NCBI GenBank assembly: GCA_963665405.2
Contig: CAXXUH010000004.1
Coordinates: forward strand, 744,001-808,000
Source: G963665405 sp963665405
GTDB taxonomy: Bacteria; Chloroflexota; Dehalococcoidia; Lucifugimonadales; G963665405
Length of the DNA stretch: 64,000 bases
Direction: 5' to 3'
Positions 34,990-43,982 of this stretch are shown here, in pieces. How positions within the stretch are numbered: the first letter of the stretch is position 1; every line of letters starts with the position of its first letter. The notes under the pieces are model-generated. The model had not been told where the DNA came from, ran no database searches, and was given only the letters and a program-made list of their open reading frames with translations. The position numbers were made by a program, and so were the translations under genes.

Positions 34990-35115
34990 ACCGCTCGGCA
35001 AGCAAGGTATCCGGGGGTTCCAAAGGGGGCTCCGCCCCCTTTGCGGGGTTTGGGGTGCCCCCAAACTTCAGGGCGGGTGGGTGGGTAATAGAGCACCCCA
35101 AAGGGGGAGGATGCG
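34990..35115. repeat. Dispersed repeat family C copy
   Basis: CCAAAGGGGGCTCCGCCCCC and TTTGCGGGGTTTGGGGTGCC, then GGGTGGGTGGGTAATAGAGC and ACCCCAAAGGGGGAGG. It occupies the gap between the CARDB protein and thiS. Confidence 0.8.
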
Positions 35116-35171
35116 AACGCGGTTCGGGGGCTGCCACCTAGGTCGCGCCGGACGCTGGCGCGCAGAGGTCT

Positions 35172-35375
35172 CTAGCCCCCACCTACAGCTCGGACGATCT
35201 CCACGCTGTCGCCTTCCGACAGGGTGACACCGGCGAGCTCTCCCCGCCGGACTACAGCGCCGTTGTGAGCGACCGCTACCCGTTGGACGTCCAGCTCTAG
35301 GCTTTCCAGATACTCCACGAGGCTGACCGACTCGGCGATCTGTTTCTTCTTGCCGTTGACGGTAAGATGGATCAC
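35172..35375 (-). CDS. thiS: Sulfur carrier protein ThiS
   Basis: A 67-residue ubiquitin-like protein starting MIHLTVNGKKKQIAES and ending AVGGG. The usual C-terminal GG that is thiocarboxylated is followed here by one extra glycine. It supplies sulfur for the thiazole ring made by ThiG. The ATG overlaps the thiE stop by 4 bases (ATGA), last gene of the thiGES unit. Confidence 0.92.
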   Translation of the reverse strand: MIHLTVNGKKKQIAESVSLVEYLESLELDVQRVAVAHNGAVVRRGELAGVTLSEGDSVEIVRAVGGG

Positions 35376-36034
35376 GGTGCCCTCGCGGACAGGCCGGCGG
35401 TCGAGCCGGCGAACGACCGTGAGACAGCCCGCGCCAGGACTCTAGCGGCTAGAACGGGGTCCTCGGCGAGGGTTATCGCCGTGATCACCGCCGCGCCGGA
35501 CGCCCCGGCGGCCATCACCTGGTCCACGTTCCGGCTGTCTATCCCTCCGATCCCAAGATAGGCGACGTCCACTCGGCCTCTCAGCCGTTCGAGAATCGTC
35601 GGTCCGTGACCGGCCTCGCCGGGGTGGGATTCCGTGGGGAAGATCGGCCCGACGAGCAGAAGGTCGGCGCCGGCCGATGCCGCCGCCGCCGCGCCCTCTA
35701 CGCTGTGCACAGAGCGGCCGATCATTAGCCGGGTTCCGGCGACGTCTCGCGCCTGGGAGACGCTGAGACTATGCTCGCCGAGCTGGACTCCGTCCGCTCC
35801 GGACACGAGCGCAACGTCTATCCGGTCGTTGACGAATAGCAGCGCACGCCCGTGGGTAATCTCTCGCAGGCGCCTCGCCAGGGAGGCGAGCTCTGAGGCC
35901 GGCAGGTCCTTCTCCCTTAGCTGGACCAGGCTCGCTCCGCCGGAAACCGCGTCCTCGACGACGTCTTCCAGCGGTCTGCCGGCGCACCTCCTCCGGTCCG
36001 TGACGAGGCAGAGGCATGGGAGGGGCAGGCTCAC
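35372..36034 (-). CDS. thiE: Thiamine-phosphate synthase
   Basis: A 220-residue TIM barrel with CLVTDRRRCAG at the start, GGASLVQLREKDLP, FVNDRIDVALVSGADGVQLG (pyrophosphate and magnesium residues) and LGIGGIDSRNV. Joins the pyrimidine and thiazole units to thiamine phosphate. Eight bases after thiG and overlapping thiS. Confidence 0.95.
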   Translation of the reverse strand: MSLPLPCLCLVTDRRRCAGRPLEDVVEDAVSGGASLVQLREKDLPASELASLARRLREITHGRALLFVNDRIDVALVSGADGVQLGEHSLSVSQARDVAGTRLMIGRSVHSVEGAAAAASAGADLLLVGPIFPTESHPGEAGHGPTILERLRGRVDVAYLGIGGIDSRNVDQVMAAGASGAAVITAITLAEDPVLAARVLARAVSRSFAGSTAGLSARAP

Positions 36035-36042
36035 GGTGTCTC

Positions 36043-36831
36043 CTAGCTCGTCGAGGCCGCCGCGGCCACGCCCTGCGTCGGACTGCTCGCGATGCCGCGC
36101 GGCTTCAGGTCGATCCGCCTGGCCAGGAACGCCTTGCGTCCGGCCTCGACGCCCTGTCGAAACGCCTCGCCCATGAGGGACGGATCGCCCGCCTGCGCGA
36201 TGGCGGTGTTGACCAGCACGGCAGCGGCGCCGATCTCAAGGGACTGAGCCGCCTCCGATGGGACGCCGAGGCCGGCGTCGACGACGACGGGCACCCTGGC
36301 CTGTTCGATGATGATCTTGATCTCGTCGATGGTCAGGATGCCCATGCCCGAGCCTATCGCCGAGCCGAGGGGCATCACGGTGGCGCACCCCAGGGCCTCC
36401 AGCTTCGTTGCGAGCACGGGGTCGGCATGGATGTAAGGCAGGACGACGAAGCCCTCGTCGATCAGTGTCCCAGCCGCTTCGTATGTTCCGATCGGGTCTG
36501 GCAGCAGGCGGCTACCGGTGGGGATCACTTCGAGCTTGATCCAGTTCGAGCCCGTGAGCTCTCGTGCCAGGCGGGCCGTGAGCACCGCCTCCTCGGCGGT
36601 TGTGCATCCCGCGGTGTTGGGCAGGATCGTGTACCGCGTCCAGTCGAAGTAGTCCAGGATGCTCTTCTCTTTCGGATTGTCCAGGTCCAGCCGGCGGATC
36701 GCCACCGTGATGATCTCGGCGCCGGCCGCCTCGATGGACTGGACCATCTCCTCCATGCTGCGATGGCGGCCGGTCCCCACCATGAGCCTGGACTTGAACT
36801 CCTTGCCTGCTATCACCAGCGGGTCATTCAT
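36043..36831 (-). CDS. thiG: Thiazole synthase
   Basis: A 262-residue TIM barrel starting MNDPLVIAGKEFKSRLMVGT, with EIITVAIRRLDL, catalytic lysine in SNWIKLEVIPT, and PVVVDAGLGVPSEAAQSLEI; these match ThiG. Start at 36831 has AGGAGGAATCGC upstream; the longer frame to 36876 overlaps the terminator of the riboswitch. First gene of the thiGES transcript under the TPP riboswitch. Confidence 0.95.
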   Translation of the reverse strand: MNDPLVIAGKEFKSRLMVGTGRHRSMEEMVQSIEAAGAEIITVAIRRLDLDNPKEKSILDYFDWTRYTILPNTAGCTTAEEAVLTARLARELTGSNWIKLEVIPTGSRLLPDPIGTYEAAGTLIDEGFVVLPYIHADPVLATKLEALGCATVMPLGSAIGSGMGILTIDEIKIIIEQARVPVVVDAGLGVPSEAAQSLEIGAAAVLVNTAIAQAGDPSLMGEAFRQGVEAGRKAFLARRIDLKPRGIASSPTQGVAAAASTS

Positions 36832-36860
36832 GCGATTCCTCCTTGAGGGGCCGGCCGCCC

Positions 36861-36894
36861 GAAACACAAAGGCCACTGACTATTGCCAGCGGCC
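36861..36894 (-). terminator. Transcription terminator of the TPP riboswitch
   Basis: On the minus strand GGCCGCTG and CAGTGGCC form an 8-bp stem (one G-U pair) around GCAATAGT, followed by TTTGTGTTTC. It lies between the aptamer and thiG, the right position for a TPP-dependent attenuator. Confidence 0.7.
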
Positions 36895-36914
36895 TCGAAG
36901 CTCGATCGGTGGTG

Positions 36915-37010
36915 GTGCATCCCTACGCTGGCATTACCCAGGTCAGGTATTGGCGGTCGGCGACGAATCCGGTCGCCCTCTCAGCCTGGCTTGCCCAAGC
37001 TCCCCAATGG
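36915..37010 (-). promoter_or_regulatory. TPP riboswitch (THI element)
   Basis: The minus strand reads GGGGAGC, a stem, then GGCTGAGAGGGCGACCGG, a second arm, then ACCTGACCTGGGTAATGCCA and GCGTAGGGATGC. The CTGAGA and ACCTGA...GCCAGCGTAGGGA blocks are the conserved pyrimidine and pyrophosphate pockets. It lies about 85 bases upstream of thiG. Confidence 0.93.
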
Positions 37011-37079
37011 ACCCATTCGACTAGGTTGTATTCGGCTCCATCATAGGCCAGGGCCATCCCGGAAGTCAACAAACGCGGA

Positions 37080-37470
37080 CTGTGTACCAGGGTCGCTTCA
37101 TTCTCCCGCCCTTCCCCGTACCTTCCCGGTTGAGGTGCCCTCTCTGGGTGATCTCGTCCCCGCCCACCCGCCCAATGGATTGGGGCACCCCATCCTTCCG
37201 CGGAAGGACCGCAAAGGCGGCTCTGCCCCCTTCGGAACCCCCGGCCGGCGTGGAACCACACACTGGATGGCCAACTATCCGACTTTGAGAAGGCCCTGGG
37301 GCTGTGTGCCCGATACCCATACCCTGTAACCGACATCCTCGGTCGGGAACAATCTGTCCGGCGCTGACGTCTACATGCCATGAGGGACCAGAGAACAGCG
37401 ACGACCAGCCCAGGTGGAAAGCCCCTTGGTCGGGAGACTGAGGGTGTCCCTCAGACCTCTCTTCTCCCCC
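37080..37470. repeat. Gene-free stretch with family C and A repeats
   Basis: Family C copy about 37130-37260 (CGCCCACCCGCCCAATGG, TTGGGGCACCCC, GGCTCTGCCCCCTTCGGAAC) and a family A copy about 37421-37460 (CGGGAGACTGAGGG, TGTCCCTCAGA). No gene seen between the TPP riboswitch and the DUF4349 gene. Confidence 0.75.
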
Positions 37471-37528
37471 ATTTTCAAGAGGGCCGGGTAGCAAAACGCC
37501 GAGCTTGTGATATCGGAGGGACCCGAAT

Positions 37529-39112
37529 ATGATCTCGAACATGAGATATCTCGTTCCGGCCATCCTGATCCTGGCACTGGTTGCCGCCGTGGCTTGCAGC
37601 AGCCAGGATACGGGCTTCAGGGGCCTTGTTGAGGCCGACTCGAGCGAGGCGGCTCCGACCGGCGCACCCGGCCGAGCAGGTGGCGACGGAGAGTTCCTCC
37701 GCGAAGTCGTCGTGGAGAAGGTCGTGACCGTCGAGGTCGAGAGAGAGGCGATCCGAGAGGTGGTGGTGGAGGTCGAGAAAAGGGCATCCGCCGCCACAGC
37801 CGGCGCCGACGAAGCATTCGCCGAGGAGGATGTCGCCAGCCTGGTCGCCCAGGAGCGGATCATCGTCCGCACCGTCGACATGGACCTGGAGGTCCCGGAC
37901 GTCTCCGCCGCGATGGACAGTGTCGCCGACCTGGCGCTCGAGCTCGGCGGCTGGGTCGTCGGCACTGACCGCCGGGTAAAGCACCTGGGCTTCGTCTCGA
38001 TCCGCGTCCCGGCAGACAGGCTCGAAGAGGCGATTCTCAGGCTCCGCGACATGGCCGACGACGTGAAGTCGGAGGTGACCAACAGCCGGGACGTCACCGA
38101 CGAGTACGTCGATCTCGGCGCTCGCCTGAAAAACCAGCAGGTCACTGAGGAGGCGCTGATCAGGCTGCTCAACCGCGCCGAGGACGTCGAGGCTGCCCTC
38201 CAGGTGCAGCAGACCCTCACCCGGACCCAGGAGGAGATCGAGCGATTGCAGGGCCGGATAGCCTTCCTCGAGCAGACGTCTGCGTTCTTGCTGCTCAGCG
38301 TCAACCTCATGCTGTCGCCCCTGGAGCTGGAGGTGGACGGCGGCATCGACCAGGCAGTAAGCGTCGGCGTCATTGCCCGGTTCCGGGCCTCGTTCAAGCC
38401 ACCCGAGGACATGGACGAGTTCTCGTTTACTTGGGACTTCGGCGACGGGTCGCCGCTCCAGCGCAGCACCCGCACCGCGCCCACGACCGACGAGGACACC
38501 AGGGTGACGGCCACCGTTACCCACATCTACGGCGACGACCGCGACTCGCCGTTCATCGCCGAGGTCGAGATAACAGCCAGTGGCGACATCGGTGTGGCCG
38601 AGGGGTCCGACACGCTGATCGTGTCGGTGACCCGTGTGCCGACGATCGATGTCTTCGCCGGCGAGAGCAGGTCCGTCGGCCAGGGCCAGGAGATCGAGTT
38701 CACCGGCTCGTTCACCCGTCCCGAGGGTCTCTCGGAGGTCGCCTTCGAGTGGGATTTCGGCGATGGATCGGCGCCCGTCACCAACAGCCTCGAGGACGGC
38801 GCCACAAGCGCGGTCGCGACCCACACCTACCCAGACCACCGTCCGAGGCCATTTACCGCCACCCTGACCATCACCGGCAAGAGCGACTCCATCGATGTCG
38901 AGGGGGAGGGCTCGGTCAGCGTGTTCGTCAGCGAGGGCAGCGGCTGGACGATCGTCGGATGGAGCATCGGCGAGAGTATCAAGGGCGGCGTGAGGGGGCT
39001 CTCCGCAGTGGGGTTGGCGTTGGCTATCTTCGGGCTGTGGGCCGGCATCTTCAGCCCGCTCTGGATAGCGGGCATCGCCATCATCGTCTTGGTCCGAAGA
39101 CGGCGGGGATAG
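37529..39112 (+). CDS. DUF4349 lipoprotein with two inserted PKD domains
   Basis: A 527-residue membrane protein: lipobox LVAAVACSSQ, an acidic/valine-rich linker, a DUF4349 domain (about 105-290: RTVDMDLEVPDVSAAMDSVA, GGWVVGTDRRV, VEAALQVQQTLTRTQEEIERLQGR coiled coil), then two PKD-like domains (about 290-385 and 390-480) with WDFGDGS at FTWDFGDGSP and FEWDFGDGSA, and a C-terminal transmembrane helix (about 500-522) ending RRRRG. In most DUF4349 proteins the coiled coil leads straight to the membrane helix; here PKD domains are inserted. Probable surface or envelope sensor/adhesion protein. Start ATG 37529, or 37541. Confidence 0.85.
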   Translation: MISNMRYLVPAILILALVAAVACSSQDTGFRGLVEADSSEAAPTGAPGRAGGDGEFLREVVVEKVVTVEVEREAIREVVVEVEKRASAATAGADEAFAEEDVASLVAQERIIVRTVDMDLEVPDVSAAMDSVADLALELGGWVVGTDRRVKHLGFVSIRVPADRLEEAILRLRDMADDVKSEVTNSRDVTDEYVDLGARLKNQQVTEEALIRLLNRAEDVEAALQVQQTLTRTQEEIERLQGRIAFLEQTSAFLLLSVNLMLSPLELEVDGGIDQAVSVGVIARFRASFKPPEDMDEFSFTWDFGDGSPLQRSTRTAPTTDEDTRVTATVTHIYGDDRDSPFIAEVEITASGDIGVAEGSDTLIVSVTRVPTIDVFAGESRSVGQGQEIEFTGSFTRPEGLSEVAFEWDFGDGSAPVTNSLEDGATSAVATHTYPDHRPRPFTATLTITGKSDSIDVEGEGSVSVFVSEGSGWTIVGWSIGESIKGGVRGLSAVGLALAIFGLWAGIFSPLWIAGIAIIVLVRRRRG

Positions 39113-39145
39113 GGCATAGGGTACGGGGTTCAGTGGAAGGGGTTG

Positions 39146-39631
39146 ATGACGACCGTACGCCACTTCACGGCCACCGGGTTCGTCGTCCGCGACGGACTCG
39201 TGGCGCTTCACTGGCACCCGAAGGTCAAGGCGTGGCTGCCGCCCGGCGGCCACGTCGACGAGAACGAGGACCCGGTCGAAGCCGTTCTGCGAGAGGTCCG
39301 CGAGGAGACGGGGATCGAGGCCGAGGTCGTCTCCACGGTGCCACGGATCCCGCTCGACTATCCGACCCAGGTAGCGCCGCCCTTCACCATCATGGTCGAG
39401 GACATCGACGATCCGGTAGACGGCTACCACCAGCACATCGACATGATCTACTTCTGCCGTCCCGTGGGACCGTCCGCGCCCCTGAACGATGGATGGCGCT
39501 GGGTCGGCCGGTCCGATCTGGCCGCCGGCGTGCCGCTGACCTCGGCGTCGGCCTCGCCGGTCCCACCGCCGGACGACGTCCGGCTGCTGGCCGAGGAGGC
39601 GTTTCGAGCGGTCGAGGGTCGGCTCGGCTGA
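39146..39631 (+). CDS. NUDIX hydrolase
   Basis: A 161-residue NUDIX enzyme with the full box G-x5-E-x7-REVxEExG: GGHVDENEDPVEAVLREVREETGI (split here by convention into GGHVDENEDPVEAVL and REVREETGI). It hydrolyses nucleoside diphosphate-linked compounds. ATG 39146 with a GGAAGGGG site; the TTG just before is less likely. Situated between the DUF4349 gene and the leuS leader. Confidence 0.9.
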   Translation: MTTVRHFTATGFVVRDGLVALHWHPKVKAWLPPGGHVDENEDPVEAVLREVREETGIEAEVVSTVPRIPLDYPTQVAPPFTIMVEDIDDPVDGYHQHIDMIYFCRPVGPSAPLNDGWRWVGRSDLAAGVPLTSASASPVPPPDDVRLLAEEAFRAVEGRLG

Positions 39632-39668
39632 GCGACGGCTGCCGGGTTTAAGTCCGTGCGCACGGCCC

Positions 39669-39697
39669 TTGACCGGCGCAGACCCCTGTGCTAGCGT
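39669..39697 (+). promoter_or_regulatory. Promoter of the leuS T-box leader
   Basis: TTGACC (39669) and TAGCGT (39692) separated by 17 bases; the first T-box stem begins about 20 bases later. Confidence 0.5.
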
Positions 39698-39714
39698 TTG
39701 GGAAAGCAACATAT

Positions 39715-39965
39715 CAGCGTGTCGATGGGGAGCAGTAGGCGGCGGCGGGAGATAGAGAGCCGGGGATGGTGGAAGCCCGGCACCCTCCAAGTCGGCGAAC
39801 TCGCCCCGGAGCTTCCGGCCTGATCTGGGGTCACACCCTTCAGGGCCGGGCGGCAGGCACCGTTATCCGCCATCGAGCGGCCCGCTCCGGCGGGCAAATA
39901 GGGTGGTACCGCGGGGTCCCAATCGAAATCGACCCGTCCCTTCTGGGGCGGGTCTCCTTTTTTTC
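39715..39965 (+). promoter_or_regulatory. T-box riboswitch for leuS, specifier CTC (Leu)
   Basis: The antiterminator T-box AGGGTGGTACCGCGG is at 39900-39914, followed by a terminator stem GACCCGTCCC / GGGGCGGGTC (39931-39954) and a run of T. Upstream, stem I carries AGTAGG (about 39734) and the specifier context GAACTCGCCCCGGAGC, in which CTC (39800-39802) aligns with TGG of the trpS T-box (GAATGGACCTGGGAGC). Uncharged tRNA-Leu(GAG) would bind and allow read-through into leuS. Confidence 0.93.
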
Positions 39966-39973
39966 TACCGGAA

Positions 39974-40135
39974 GTGTGCAGAGGGGCGGAGCCCTCGCCG
40001 GGAGGTCTGGAGGTTGTCCGTCGAAGACCGCCTCCCCAGATTCTTCGCTCCGGCTCAGAATGACATGGACGGGTGTGCAGAGGGGCGGAGCCCCTCGCCG
40101 GGAGTCTGAGGGTGTCCCTCAGATATCGTATCTCC
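39974..40135. repeat. Family A and B repeats between the T-box and leuS
   Basis: A degenerate family A copy (39974-40029), a family B unit (40028-40065: CGCCTCCCCAGATTCTTCG, GGCTCAGAATGACA) and an intact family A copy (40075-40130). These are transcribed after the T-box terminator and before the leuS start at 40167, so read-through RNA has to traverse them. Confidence 0.85.
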
Positions 40136-40166
40136 CCCCTTTTCAAAGGGGCAACAAAGGAAGCAG

Positions 40167-42647
40167 ATGACATCGTCGAGGACAACCGAGCTCCGGTATG
40201 AGCCGGTGGAGATCGAATCCAAGTGGCAGGAGCGGTGGGCCCGCGACCGGCTGTACGCCGTTGACGACGACGACCCTCGGCCGAAGTGGTACGAGCTGAC
40301 GATGTACCCTTATCCGTCCGGCTCGATTCACATCGGGCACTGGTACGCGATGGCGCCGGCCGATGCTCATGCCCGCTTCAGGCGGATGCAGGGCTACAAC
40401 GTTCTTCATCCGATGGGATTCGATGCCTTCGGCCTGCCGGCCGAGAACGCGGCGATCAAGAACGGCATCCACCCGATGACCTGGACGACGGACAACATGG
40501 AGAACATGCGCCGCCAGCTCCGCGCCCTCGGCCCGGTCTACGACTGGGACCGGGAGATCGTCACCTGCGCGCCCGAGTACTACCGCTGGAACCAGTGGCT
40601 GTTCCTGAAGCTCTACGAGGCCGGGCTGGCGTACCGCGCCCACGCTCCGGCCAACTGGTGCCCCTCGTGCAACACCGTCCTGGCCAACGAGCAGGTCGTC
40701 GACGGGCGGTGCGAACGGTGCGGGACCGTCGTCACTCGCAGGGAGCTGAACCAGTGGTTCTTCCGGATCACACGCTACGCCGACGAGCTGCTGGACCACT
40801 CGGGAATCGACTGGCCCGACCGGATCAAGATCATGCAGACGAACTGGATCGGCCGCAGCGAAGGCGTCGAGATCGAGTTCGACATCTCCGAGTACGGGCT
40901 CGATCAGTCGACGATCAGCACCTTCACGACCCGGATCGACACGATCTTCGGGGTCACGTTCGTCGTGCTGGCTCCAGAGCATCCTCTGGTGAGCGAGCTG
41001 ACGACCCCCGAGCACCGGGCTGAGGTGGACCGGTACGTCGAGCAGGCCAGAGGCCGGACCGAGGTGGACCGTCTGTCGACCGAGACCGAGAAGACCGGGG
41101 TCTTCACGGGAGCCTATTGCGTCAACCGCCTCAACGGGGAGCGGGTGCCGATCCTGACGGCCGACTACGTCCTGCTGACATACGGGACTGGGGTCGTGAT
41201 GGGCGTTCCGGCGCACGATCAGCGCGATTTCGAGTTTGCCAGGAGGTACGGGCTGCCCGTCAGCGTTGTGGTCGCCCCTCCAGAATGGGACGGCGGGGAG
41301 CTGTCCGAGGCGTACGTCGAAGAGGGTACGCAGGTCAAGTCGGGCGAGTTCGACGGCTTGCCGAGCTCTCAGGGCGTCGAGCGGATCGCGGATCGGGTCG
41401 AGGAGGAGGGTTGGGGACGCCGCACGGTCAACTACCGGATGAGGGACTGGCTCATCTCGCGGCAGCGGTACTGGGGGACGCCGATCCCGGTCATCTACTG
41501 CGACGAGTGCGGGGCGGTGCCCGTCCCCGAGTCGGACCTGCCGGTCCTGCTGCCCGAGGATGCCGAGTTCCTGCCGACGGGCGAGTCCCCGCTCGTGCGA
41601 CACGAGGGGTTCCTCAACGTGCCGTGCCCGGAGTGCGGGAAGCCCGGCAGGCGCGAGACCGACACGATGGACACGTTCGTGGACTCGGCGTGGTACTTCC
41701 TCCGATACGCGAGCCCGGACTTCGACGGCGGTCCGTTCGAGCCCGATTCCGCCCGGCGGTGGGCGCCGGTGGATCAGTACACCGGCGGCGCCGAGCACGC
41801 CGTGATGCACCTCCTCTACGCCCGCTTCTTCGTGAAGGCGATGCGCGACATGGGCATGCTGGAGTTCGACGAGCCGTTCCTGCGCCTGTTTAATCAGGGG
41901 CACATCGTCGCGGACCATCAGAAGATGAGTAAGTCGCGGGGCAACGTGGTCGCGCCCGACGAGTACGTGCGGGACATCGGGGCCGACGCGGTCCGCTGCT
42001 ACCTGATGTTCCTGGGTCCGTGGGATCAGGGAGGCGAGTGGAGCGACACGGGGATCAACGGGGTCGCCCGCTGGATGAACCGGGTGTGGGAGCTTGCCGA
42101 GCGGGATGCCCGGGTGCTCGACGACTGTCCCGCCGACGCCGACGCGGGCCGCGACCTGGACAGGACCGTTCACAAGACGATCCGGCGCGTGACCGAAGAC
42201 ATGGAGCGCTTCAAGTTCAACACCTCCGTGGCGGCGCTGATGGAGTACACCAACTCGCTGAACCGAGCCTGGGAGCGCAAGGGCGTCTCATCCGATCGGT
42301 GGGGCGAGGCGATCGAGAAGCTGCTGCTGCTGCTGGCGCCGATGGCGCCCCATGTGTCCGAGGAGCTGTGGGAGCGGACCGGCCACAAGTACAGCGTCCA
42401 CAGCCAGCGGCTGCCCGAGTGGGACCCCGAACTTGCGGCCGACCAGGTGGTCACCCTGGTGGTCCAAGTGAACGGCAAGCTGCGCGACCGGATCGACGTG
42501 TCGCCGTCGATCGGCGAGGAGGAGGCCCGCGCTCTCGCGACGGAGAGCGAGCGAGTCCAGCCCCACATCGCGGGCAAGCAGATCGTGAAGGTCATCTACG
42601 TCCCCGGGAAGCTGGTCAATCTGGTGGTGCGGGCCGGTAGTCGGTAA
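40167..42647 (+). CDS. leuS: Leucyl-tRNA synthetase
   Basis: An 826-residue class I synthetase. HIGH-type motif YPYPSGSIHIGHWYAM (nucleotide site), KMSKSRGNVVAPDEYV with the KMSKS loop, WCPSCNTVLANEQV zinc-like region and the CP1 editing domain (TGVFTGAYCVNRLNGERVPI; GTGVVMGVPAHDQRDF with the editing aspartate). All parts including the C-terminal domain are present. Its leader is the Leu T-box. Confidence 0.97.
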   Translation: MTSSRTTELRYEPVEIESKWQERWARDRLYAVDDDDPRPKWYELTMYPYPSGSIHIGHWYAMAPADAHARFRRMQGYNVLHPMGFDAFGLPAENAAIKNGIHPMTWTTDNMENMRRQLRALGPVYDWDREIVTCAPEYYRWNQWLFLKLYEAGLAYRAHAPANWCPSCNTVLANEQVVDGRCERCGTVVTRRELNQWFFRITRYADELLDHSGIDWPDRIKIMQTNWIGRSEGVEIEFDISEYGLDQSTISTFTTRIDTIFGVTFVVLAPEHPLVSELTTPEHRAEVDRYVEQARGRTEVDRLSTETEKTGVFTGAYCVNRLNGERVPILTADYVLLTYGTGVVMGVPAHDQRDFEFARRYGLPVSVVVAPPEWDGGELSEAYVEEGTQVKSGEFDGLPSSQGVERIADRVEEEGWGRRTVNYRMRDWLISRQRYWGTPIPVIYCDECGAVPVPESDLPVLLPEDAEFLPTGESPLVRHEGFLNVPCPECGKPGRRETDTMDTFVDSAWYFLRYASPDFDGGPFEPDSARRWAPVDQYTGGAEHAVMHLLYARFFVKAMRDMGMLEFDEPFLRLFNQGHIVADHQKMSKSRGNVVAPDEYVRDIGADAVRCYLMFLGPWDQGGEWSDTGINGVARWMNRVWELAERDARVLDDCPADADAGRDLDRTVHKTIRRVTEDMERFKFNTSVAALMEYTNSLNRAWERKGVSSDRWGEAIEKLLLLLAPMAPHVSEELWERTGHKYSVHSQRLPEWDPELAADQVVTLVVQVNGKLRDRIDVSPSIGEEEARALATESERVQPHIAGKQIVKVIYVPGKLVNLVVRAGSR

Positions 42648-43149
42648 GACCGACAGCTATGAAGACCATGAGAGGTGACATGCGAAAGACCACTCGCGTC
42701 CTTGGCGGGAACCCCCGGGCACGCGGGGTCTTGGGACCGTTTTGAGACGCTTCACGGTGCTATTAGAACAGGCCCCCAAGCTGAGGGTTTCCATAGTGGG
42801 ACGGTTTTGGGACATGCGGCCGCCCCGGTGAGAATCGGGGTTGGGGGGCGGTCCACAGGGCTCGCCGAGGCGACCCCGGGTGCGAGAGTCCCCTGAGTCT
42901 GGGTTTGGGCAGCTCGATTTTGTGTCCCATTCTGTCTCATTGTGTACCACTGGCTCGGTCCGGCGGGAGAATGGAAAGAACCGGCCACTGGGCCGGTCCT
43001 CTTCTGTGATGATAGCACGGGTGTTCTGCAGTGTCAAGGGGAGGGTACTTAGGACTTTCGCACCCAGGCTGCCGGGACGAGGCCCATGACGCCGCACGTG
43101 GCACGACCTGGACCTTAGAACAAGCGGCGTGGGACGGGTTCGGGCTAGC
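42648..43149. other. Gene-free stretch between leuS and the accessory patch
   Basis: Contains a hairpin ACCGGCC-ACTG-GGCCGGT (about 42979-42996) and a TGTGTCCCATTCTGTCTCATTG stretch cut for length as TGTGTCCCATTCTG. No coding region is supported; composition becomes more AT-rich towards 43,150, where the accessory genes begin. Confidence 0.45.
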
Positions 43150-43982
43150 CTACAGTAAAGTCCGCTGGCCGCTTCGTGATTTGGCCCCCGACTTCTCCCA
43201 GAAGTTGAGACCCCGCGCGTTACGCGAGGCGAACAGCAGGTAGAAAATCGGAGCGCCGTTTGAGTTCTTGATCACTTCCGGATGGCCAAAATATTGATAG
43301 CCAAGCTTCTCTTTGAGGCGTGCTTGAGGCGTGCTTGAAAAGTCTCGATGAGAACCGCAGTCCGGGGATTGGACGGGTCCCCCTCGGAGGACAAGTAGCG
43401 GTCTCTCCATTTCTTATCGTCCAGAAACTCGTCGACGGCAGCGAGTTGACGGTGGGCGTTGCGCTTTATCGCGACGTGATGGAACGTGACTATCAGGTCG
43501 ATATTCTGCAAGCTTGCGAGTGAGGCCAGAGCATCGAACTTGATCTCATATTTCCAAGGGTCGATGAAGGCAAGAACCAAGGCACTCCGGGGTATCGCCC
43601 CTCTGATCCGCGACGCCGCTTGATTACAGTCAAGTACGCTGTACTCCACGTCAGCTTGTGGCATCACCAGTTTCTGGCGGGTCCTTAGTGCATCGACAAA
43701 GGCTGGGTTGATATCGTTAAAGAACAGCTTGGTAAAGGGGGTCTGACATTTGAGTGCCTGGAGAGGAGACCCGTCGAACTCCGGACCATTCGCTCGGTCG
43801 CGACACAAACCCGGTCCCGCCAAGAGATCAACGTAGATGCGAACAGGCCACTTATTCTTCATCCCACCGTTGAAGAGCGCGGCGAAATACTCAACGAAGT
43901 AGAGTTTGTCCCTGCTCCACGGCCCTTGGACTATGACCGGAAGCCCATCTGACCCCGTTTCAATCTGCTGCGGTTGCGACAA
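43150..43982 (-). pseudogene. tcmP: Three-Cys-motif partner protein TcmP, frameshifted by an 11-bp duplication
   Basis: The minus-strand frame gives a TcmP protein: GPWSRDKLYFVEYFAALFNG, VDLLAGPGLC, FFNDINP, LDCNQAASRI and LAFIDPWKYEI, an SAM-methyltransferase-like fold known as partner of the three-Cys motif protein. After QARLK the frame goes wrong and stops at 43272. Removing one copy of an exact 11-base tandem duplication restores a natural C-terminus: KEKLGYQYFGHPEVIKNSNG, then PIFYLLFASRNARGLNFWEK. The TTG at 43982 is the likely start (GGAGGG just before), inside the end of the upstream DUF5131 gene. The product is truncated by about 40 residues unless the duplication is a sequencing error or phase-variable. 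Confidence 0.8.
43316..43337. repeat. Exact 11-bp tandem duplication in tcmP
   Basis: AGGCGTGCTTG occurs twice back to back (43316-43326 and 43327-43337). 11 is not a multiple of 3, so it shifts the tcmP frame. Confidence 0.95.

Noticed and set aside
40143..42173. 676-residue minus-strand ORF opposite leuS
   Set aside because: Antisense shadow; composition rich in V, P, H, R and D and no recognisable motif, while leuS on the other strand is complete.
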